Shown here: positions 6,504-10,465 of the stretch, in pieces
Position numbering within the stretch: position 1 is the first letter of the stretch
Layout: each line of letters starts with the position of its first letter
Assembly (NCBI GenBank): GCA_964458615.1
Contig: CAYWJR010000051.1
Span: forward strand, 1 to 10,465
DNA length: 10,465 bases
Direction of reading: 5' to 3'
Source of the DNA: SHNJ01 sp964458615
GTDB lineage: Bacteria; Pseudomonadota; Alphaproteobacteria; SHNJ01
Translations under genes and position numbers: made by a program
Notes under the pieces: model-generated
The model's database searches: none
What the model saw: the letters and a program-made list of their open reading frames with translations, nothing else
What the model was told of the DNA's origin: nothing

Positions 6504-6872
6504 ATGATTCAACAGATGAGCAATTTAGAAGTAGCCGACAATTCCGGCGCGCGCAAAGTGCGTTGCATTAAGGTATTGGGCGGCAGCAAACGCCGTTACG
6601 CGCAAGTGGGCGACGTAATCGTGGTCGCGATCCGTGACGCCATTCCCAAAGGAAAAGTGAATAAAGGCGACGTGCACAAAGCCGTTATCGTCCGCACCGC
6701 AGCGCCGATCAAGCGCAGCGACGGTTCGGTAATCCGTTTCGACACCAACGCCGCCGTGTTGATCAACGCCCAGGGCGAACCGATCGGCACCCGTATTTTT
6801 GGTCCTGTAACCCGCGAATTGCGTTCCAAAAATTTCATGAAGATCATTTCGCTGGCACCGGAAGTGCTGTAA
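6504..6872 (+). CDS. rplN: 50S ribosomal protein L14
   Basis: Lies at the subunit interface and contacts 16S rRNA; it is also the docking site of the silencing factor RsfS in other bacteria. The product has exactly the family length of 122 residues. The sequence is highly conserved: NLEVADNSGARKVRCIKVLG, KRRYAQVGDVIVVAIRDA, KGDVHKAVIVRTAAPIKRSD, GSVIRFDTNAAVLIN, and the end GTRIFGPVTRELR followed by FMKIISLAPEVL. In E. coli this gene opens the spc operon. AAGGAAG (6489-6495) lies 8 bases upstream of the ATG. The preceding gap contains a direct repeat of ATATAG. Confidence 0.97.
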   Translation: MIQQMSNLEVADNSGARKVRCIKVLGGSKRRYAQVGDVIVVAIRDAIPKGKVNKGDVHKAVIVRTAAPIKRSDGSVIRFDTNAAVLINAQGEPIGTRIFGPVTRELRSKNFMKIISLAPEVL

Positions 6873-6895
6873 TCGGCGAATAAAGGATAAATGTT

Positions 6896-7240
6896 ATGAC
6901 GACAGAAGTAAAAAAATTGAAAATCAAAAAAGGCGATAAAGTAATCGTCTTGGCAGGCAAAGACAAAGGCAAAACCGGCGAAATCTTGCGCATTTTGCGC
7001 GAAGAAAACCGCGCGGTCGTCCGTGGCGTGAACGTTGTGAAAAAACACCAGCGTCCAAGCGCGGCAGGCGCCGGCGGCATCGTCGAAAAAGAATTGTCGA
7101 TCCACATTTCGAACATCGCGCTGGCCGATCCGAAAACCGGCAAGGCAACGCGCGTAGGGTATAAAATCAAAGACGGCGTCAAAGTTCGCATCGCGAAAAA
7201 ATCTGGCGAAACCGTCAATACGGTATCAAAAGCGGGGTAA
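6896..7240 (+). CDS. rplX: 50S ribosomal protein L24
   Basis: Assembly-initiator protein that binds the 5' part of 23S rRNA. The product has 114 residues, a little longer than E. coli (104). The KOW motif is visible as KKGDKVIVLAGKDKGKTGEI (about 11-30), followed by RAVVRGVNVVKKHQRP and GGIVEKELSIHISNIAL, then the family's ADPKTGKATRVGYK. The ATG at 6896 has AAAGGA (6882-6887) 8 bases upstream. The gap to rplE is only 5 bases, so coupling is likely. Confidence 0.96.
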   Translation: MTTEVKKLKIKKGDKVIVLAGKDKGKTGEILRILREENRAVVRGVNVVKKHQRPSAAGAGGIVEKELSIHISNIALADPKTGKATRVGYKIKDGVKVRIAKKSGETVNTVSKAG

Positions 7241-7245
7241 TCAAA

Positions 7246-7812
7246 ATGGCAAACGCAGCAGCAGTAAAAGCAGCCCCTAGGCTGAAAAAATCGTACAGCG
7301 ATTCGGTCATCAAAGAATTGATGAAAGAATTCAATTATGCGAACGTAATGGAAGTTCCGCGTATCACCAAAATCGTGGTGAATATGGGTATCGGCGAAGG
7401 CACGCAAGATCAAAAACGCGTGTTGAAAGCCGCCGAAGAATTGGGTTTGATCACCGGCCAAAAAGCCATTTTGACCAAATCGAAAAAATCGATCGCTACA
7501 TTCAAATTGCGCCAAAACTTGGCCATCGGCTGCAAAGTCACTTTGCGCAAAGAAAAAATGTGGGAATTTTTGGATCGTTTGATCAATATCGCATTGCCGC
7601 GCGTCCGCGATTTCCGCGGCGTATCGGGCAAAAGTTTCGATGGACGCGGCAATTACTCGCTGGGTCTAAAGGAACAATTCGTGTTCCCGGAAATCAATTA
7701 CGACAAAGTGGAACATGTGCAAGGTATGGACATCGTGATTTGCACGACGGCCAAAACCGACAAAGAAGCCAAAGCGTTGCTGAAGGCTTTTAACATGCCG
7801 TTCGTCAACTAA
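7246..7812 (+). CDS. rplE: 50S ribosomal protein L5
   Basis: 5S rRNA-binding protein of the central protuberance that contacts the P-site tRNA elbow. The product has 188 residues (E. coli 179), with an Ala-rich extension of about ten residues before the core begins at LKKSYSDSVIKELMKEF. Landmarks are VPRITKIVVNMGIGEG (about 37-52), GQKAILTKSKKSIATFKLRQ, IGCKVTLRKEKMWEFLDRLI, ALPRVRDFRGVSGKSFDGRG and the final EINYDKVEHVQGMDIVICTT. In E. coli S8 represses the spc operon by binding mRNA at the start of this gene. Here the start region could form a 5-bp hairpin (7271-7284), but no clear S8 site could be recognised. Confidence 0.97.
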   Translation: MANAAAVKAAPRLKKSYSDSVIKELMKEFNYANVMEVPRITKIVVNMGIGEGTQDQKRVLKAAEELGLITGQKAILTKSKKSIATFKLRQNLAIGCKVTLRKEKMWEFLDRLINIALPRVRDFRGVSGKSFDGRGNYSLGLKEQFVFPEINYDKVEHVQGMDIVICTTAKTDKEAKALLKAFNMPFVN

Positions 7813-7840
7813 GGTTTCGGGTTAAGAAAAAGGAAATATC

Positions 7841-8146
7841 ATGGCAAAAACCAGTTCGATTTATAGAAATAAAAAACGCCGCAAAATGGCCAAGCAGCAA
7901 GACGCTCGCCGTACCAAATTGAAGGCGACTATTATGGATAAATCGGTTTCATTCGAAGATCGTTTCGAAGCGCAGTTGAAATTGGCGGCTTTGCCGCGCA
8001 ACGGTTCCAAAACGCGTATTCGCAACCGTTGCTGGTTTTCCGGCCGTTCCCGCGCTACGTACCGCCGCTTTGGCTTGTCGCGCTTGGCTTTGCGCCAGTT
8101 CGGATCGGATGGTTTGATTCCGGGCTTGGTAAAATCCAGCTGGTAA
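7841..8146 (+). CDS. rpsN: 30S ribosomal protein S14, long zinc-free form
   Basis: 30S head protein needed for late assembly and A-site formation. The product has 101 residues, the length of the long S14 type that lacks the CxxC zinc pairs of the short type; only one cysteine is present. Landmarks are the basic start KTSSIYRNKKRRKMAKQ, KLAALPRNGSKTRIRNRCWF, GRSRATYRRFGLSRLALR and the ending GLIPGLVKSSW. AGGA (7831-7834) lies 6 bases before the ATG. The 28-base gap before it and the 42-base gap after it show no recognisable signal beyond ribosome binding sequences. Confidence 0.97.
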   Translation: MAKTSSIYRNKKRRKMAKQQDARRTKLKATIMDKSVSFEDRFEAQLKLAALPRNGSKTRIRNRCWFSGRSRATYRRFGLSRLALRQFGSDGLIPGLVKSSW

Positions 8147-8188
8147 AACCAGAGGAACAGAGACAGATTTTAATTTTGGGGTAAAACA

Positions 8189-8584
8189 ATGGCTTTAATC
8201 GATCCTTTAAGTGACATGTTAACACGGATTCGCAACGGACAGAAAGCGAAGCAAACTTCGATTTTGTGTCCTGCATCCAACTTGCGCAAAAACGTTTGCG
8301 AAGTGATGCAACGCGAAGGTTATATCCGTGGGTTCAAACTGGAGGAAACGGACGGCAAATCGCAGCTGAAGATCGAGCTGAAATATGACTCCGGTTCACC
8401 CGTAATCAAAGAAATCCGCCGCGTATCGCGTCCGGGTCGCCGCGTATACAGCGGCATCAAAACCTTGAAACCGGTTTATAACGGTTTGGGGATTTCGATT
8501 TTATCGACTCCGAAAGGGGTTATGTCGGATAACGAAGCGCGTGTCGCCAACGTTGGCGGCGAAGTATTGTGCTGCGTATTCTAG
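8189..8584 (+). CDS. rpsH: 30S ribosomal protein S8
   Basis: Primary 16S rRNA-binding protein (helix 21 region); in E. coli it also represses translation of the spc operon. The product has 131 residues, the usual length. Landmarks are MALIDPLSDMLTRIRNGQ, SNLRKNVCEVMQREGYI, RRVSRPGRRVYSGIKTL, and the C-terminal RNA-binding block GLGISILSTPKGVMSDNEAR with NVGGEVLCCVF. The start is supported by the family N-terminus and GGGG at 8178-8181, 7 bases upstream. Whether it regulates this operon is inference from E. coli. Confidence 0.97.
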   Translation: MALIDPLSDMLTRIRNGQKAKQTSILCPASNLRKNVCEVMQREGYIRGFKLEETDGKSQLKIELKYDSGSPVIKEIRRVSRPGRRVYSGIKTLKPVYNGLGISILSTPKGVMSDNEARVANVGGEVLCCVF

Positions 8585-8603
8585 GGAACAAGGGGTAAAC
8601 ATT

Positions 8604-9137
8604 ATGTCTCGCGTCGGTCAAAAACCAATTCCATTGCCACAAGGCGTCGAAGCCGTGGTCAATGAACGCACCTTGAAAATCAAGGGCAAACTGGGCGAAC
8701 TGTCGATGACGGTGTCGTCGTTGGTTCAAATCAAAAAAGAAGGCAACGTATTGTCGTTTGTTCCGGTCAACAAAACCAAGCAAGCACGCATGGATTGGGG
8801 CACTGCCCGTTCCCGCGCCAACAGCATGGTTGTGGGCGTAACCGAAGGGTTCAAACAAAAAATGCAATTGCAAGGCGTCGGTTACCGCGCCGAAATGCGC
8901 GGCAAATCGTTGTCGATGAAAGTCGGACACAGCCACGAAGACAATTTCAATCCGCCGACTGGCATCAACGTCAAAGTTGACAAGCAAGTGGACATCGAAA
9001 TTACCGGCGTCGACAAACAGGCCGTTGGCCAATTTGCCGCCGAATTGCATTTGACCAAACCGCCTGAACCATACAAGGCAAAAGGCGTGCATTACGAAGG
9101 CCAAGAAGTTGAACGCAAAGAAGGCAAGAAGAAGTAG
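8604..9137 (+). CDS. rplF: 50S ribosomal protein L6
   Basis: Binds 23S rRNA near the sarcin-ricin loop and the L7/L12 stalk base. The product has 177 residues, the E. coli length. The N-terminus MSRVGQKPIPLPQGV is canonical. Later blocks are RSRANSMVVGVTEGFKQKMQ, LQGVGYRAEMRGKSLSMKVG, HSHEDNFNPPTGINVKV, and the signature region TKPPEPYKAKGVHYEGQEVE ending RKEGKKK. The ATG at 8604 is preferred over an in-frame TTG at 8541, which would overlap rpsH and break the family N-terminus. AAGGGG (8590-8595) lies 8 bases upstream of the ATG. Confidence 0.97.
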   Translation: MSRVGQKPIPLPQGVEAVVNERTLKIKGKLGELSMTVSSLVQIKKEGNVLSFVPVNKTKQARMDWGTARSRANSMVVGVTEGFKQKMQLQGVGYRAEMRGKSLSMKVGHSHEDNFNPPTGINVKVDKQVDIEITGVDKQAVGQFAAELHLTKPPEPYKAKGVHYEGQEVERKEGKKK

Positions 9138-9146
9138 GGTGAAACT

Positions 9147-9509
9147 ATGTTAACATCGAAAAAACTCGCAGAACGCAGAAAAACCCGCAACCGTTTTAGC
9201 CTTGCTAAAAAATCGGCTGGCCGCTTGCGTCTATCCGTGCATCGTTCCGGCAACCACATTTATTTGCAGGTTATCGACGATGCGGCGGGCAAAACCTTGG
9301 TATCCGCGTCCAGCTTGGACAAAGAATTAAAAGGCAAATTGAAAACCGGCGGCAACGTCGATGCGGCGAAACAAGTCGGCTTGTTGTTGGGTCAACGCGC
9401 CAAAAAAGCCGGTATTTCCGAAGTCGTGTTCGACCGCGGTTTGTACCGTTATCATGGCCGGGTGAAATCCTGTGCCGACGGCGCGCGCGAAAGCGGCTTG
9501 AAATTCTAA
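9147..9509 (+). CDS. rplR: 50S ribosomal protein L18
   Basis: Binds 5S rRNA and, with L5, attaches it to the 50S subunit. The product has 120 residues (E. coli 117). Landmarks are KKLAERRKTRNRF at the basic N-terminus, GRLRLSVHRSGNHIYLQVID (about 25-44), AKQVGLLLGQRAKKAGISEV, and the strongly conserved C-terminal block VVFDRGLYRYHGRVKSCADG followed by ARESGLKF. The ATG sits 9 bases after the rplF stop, and AGGGTGA (9136-9142) overlaps that stop codon. Confidence 0.97.
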   Translation: MLTSKKLAERRKTRNRFSLAKKSAGRLRLSVHRSGNHIYLQVIDDAAGKTLVSASSLDKELKGKLKTGGNVDAAKQVGLLLGQRAKKAGISEVVFDRGLYRYHGRVKSCADGARESGLKF

Positions 9510-9525
9510 TTAGGGGTAGATCAAA

Positions 9526-10179
9526 ATGACCGAGACAGAAGTAAAAAACGCAAAATCGATCGTGCCCGGCGAAGGCGAAGGTGACGATGAAGGCCGCAAA
9601 GGCCGCCGTGGCCGTGGCCGCGGTCAAGGCCAAGGCCGCCGCGACAATCGCGAACGGGAACGCGAAGAAGATTCGGGCGAAATCCAAAAGCCGGTTTACA
9701 TCGGCCGTGTTTCGAAAACCGTAAAAGGCGGTAAACGCTTCTCGATCGCAGCATTGGTTGTAGTAGGCGACGGCAAAGGCCGCATCGGTTACGGCAAAGG
9801 CAAGGCGAAAGAAGTTCAAGACGCCATGCGCAAAGCCGTAGACCAGGCGCGCCGCAACATGATCCGCATTCCATTGCGCGATGGCCGCACCATTCATCAC
9901 GATGTGTTCGGACGTTTCGGCGCGGGCAAAGTGCATTTGCGCACGGCGCCTGCCGGTACCGGTATCATCGCCGGCGGTCCGATGCGCGCGATGTTCGAAG
10001 CCTTGGGCGTGTCCGACGTTGTCGGCAAATCCTTGGGTTCCAGCAATCCGCACAACATGGTTCGCGCCACTTTGGCGGCATTGACGCAAACGAATTCTCC
10101 GCGCGCAATCGCGGCTCGTCGCGGCAAAAAAGTAAGCGATATTCTACCGTCCGCTCGCGGCGTAGATGTGTCGGCATAA
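9526..10179 (+). CDS. rpsE: 30S ribosomal protein S5 with Arg/Gly-rich N-terminal extension
   Basis: 30S protein at the mRNA entry channel that affects decoding accuracy. The product has 217 residues against 167 in E. coli. The core starts near residue 55: VYIGRVSKTVKGGKRFSIAA, VVVGDGKGRIGYGKGKAKEV, IPLRDGRTIHHDVFGRFGAG, LRTAPAGTGIIAGGPMRAMF, and KSLGSSNPHNMVRATLAAL. The first 50 or so residues are low-complexity: an acidic stretch, then RKGRRGRGRGQGQGRR, then a charged REREREED block. Charged extensions of this sort occur in alphaproteobacterial S5, but this one looks long. AGGGG (9512-9516) lies 9 bases before the ATG. Confidence 0.97.
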   Translation: MTETEVKNAKSIVPGEGEGDDEGRKGRRGRGRGQGQGRRDNREREREEDSGEIQKPVYIGRVSKTVKGGKRFSIAALVVVGDGKGRIGYGKGKAKEVQDAMRKAVDQARRNMIRIPLRDGRTIHHDVFGRFGAGKVHLRTAPAGTGIIAGGPMRAMFEALGVSDVVGKSLGSSNPHNMVRATLAALTQTNSPRAIAARRGKKVSDILPSARGVDVSA

Positions 10180-10198
10180 CGATTAAAGGGTTAAGATC

Positions 10199-10390
10199 AT
10201 GGCGAAAAAGCAAATTAAAGTAACACAGATCGGCAGCCCGATTGGCCGTCAGCAGATTCAAGAAAAAAATCTGATCGGTTTGGGTTTGAATAAACGCCAT
10301 CGTTCCCGCGTGCTCGAAGATACGCCTGCGGTGCGTGGCATGATCAACCGGGTGAAACACCTTGTTACCGTAGAACCGGTAGCGAAGTAA
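10199..10390 (+). CDS. rpmD: 50S ribosomal protein L30
   Basis: Small 50S protein that contacts 23S rRNA. The product has 63 residues, the usual length of about 60. Visible features are KKQIKVTQIGSPIGR, the GLGLNKRHRSRVLEDTPAVR block that defines the family, and the closing MINRVKHLVTVEPV. AAAGGG (10185-10190) lies 8 bases upstream of the ATG. Its place between rpsE and rplO is the usual spc order. Confidence 0.96.
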   Translation: MAKKQIKVTQIGSPIGRQQIQEKNLIGLGLNKRHRSRVLEDTPAVRGMINRVKHLVTVEPVAK

Positions 10391-10413
10391 TTGGAAGGTT
10401 TGGGGTAATTATC

Positions 10414-10465
10414 ATGAGACTGAATGAAATTAAAGATAACGAAGGTTCCCACAAACGCTCTCGCC
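10414..10465 (+). CDS. rplO: 50S ribosomal protein L15, first 17 codons only
   Basis: Only the N-terminus is inside the window: MRLNEIKDNEGSHKRSR, running off the right edge. L15 proteins start MRLNEL followed by a short linker with Gly-Ser and a Lys/Arg-rich stretch, and L15 follows L30 in the spc order. Possible ribosome binding sequences are GGAAGG (10393-10398) and GGGG (10402-10405). Identification rests on this short N-terminus plus position. Confidence 0.88.
   Translation, partial: MRLNEIKDNEGSHKRSR

Noticed and set aside
6891..6899. Two-codon frame ATG TTA TGA overlapping the rplX start
   Set aside because: AAAGGA ends only 3 bases before this ATG but 8 before the rplX ATG, so the rplX start is the real one; chance overlap.
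6844..7515. 223-codon open frame on the - strand opposite rplX and rplE
   Set aside because: Phe-rich translation with no recognisable family and full overlap with two certain genes.
8140..8152. CTGGT/ACCAG hairpin at the end of rpsN as a terminator
   Set aside because: Only five pairs, a three-base loop, and no T run after it.
8541..8603. Longer rplF starting at TTG 8541 inside rpsH
   Set aside because: L6 begins MSRVGQKPI in the family, which matches the ATG at 8604 with AAGGGG upstream.
9271..10089. 272-codon open frame on the - strand opposite rplR and rpsE
   Set aside because: Low-complexity Ala/Phe/Arg-rich translation, antisense to two certain ribosomal genes and spanning their gap; a shadow frame.
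1..10465. A new defence, mobile or biosynthetic system hidden in the cluster
   Set aside because: Every stretch is filled by standard translation genes in the conserved order; no foreign gene, insertion or unexplained gap above 87 bases is present.

Overview
The window is a continuous, single-strand stretch of the bacterial str-S10-spc ribosomal protein cluster. All 22 genes lie on the + strand. They run in the order tuf (5' truncated), rpsJ, rplC, rplD, rplW, rplB, rpsS, rplV, rpsC, rplP, rpmC, rpsQ, rplN, rplX, rplE, rpsN, rpsH, rplF, rplR, rpsE, rpmD and rplO (only the first 17 codons). No gene is broken or out of order, and no mobile element, CRISPR array, tRNA or rRNA gene is visible. 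The longest non-coding stretch is 87 bases, between tuf and rpsJ; the other gaps run from a 1-base overlap to 42 bases.

The host is most likely an alphaproteobacterium, possibly from a poorly sampled lineage (inference, moderate confidence). Supporting points are a tuf copy directly upstream of rpsJ, long-form S14 without zinc-binding cysteine pairs, and S3, L3 and S5 sequences of alphaproteobacterial look. Base composition is near 50 % GC by eye. Leucine is written overwhelmingly as TTG (22 of 25 in the tuf fragment, 11 of 14 in rplB). The 21 visible stop codons are 13 TAA and 8 TAG, with no TGA.

Layout: 1-1082 is the elongation factor Tu gene from within switch I to its end. Bases 1083-1169 hold a heptad-built inverted repeat with a 12-bp perfect stem. 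Bases 1170-6467 correspond to the classical S10 operon (S10, L3, L4, L23, L2, S19, L22, S3, L16, L29, S17). Bases 6504-10465 correspond to the spc operon from L14 to the start of L15. Nearly every gene has a purine-rich Shine-Dalgarno sequence, and short spacings suggest one long co-transcribed unit. The products are EF-Tu, which delivers aminoacyl-tRNA, and proteins of both ribosomal subunits, so the whole window serves translation.

I found no evidence of a new biological system. The points most worth a second look are the non-canonical switch I and G5 sequences of EF-Tu, the heptad inverted repeat after tuf, a shortened loop beside the conserved histidine of L2, the TTG leucine bias, and the low-complexity basic tails on several ribosomal proteins. 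Comparisons with E. coli and other families are from memory, not from a search.
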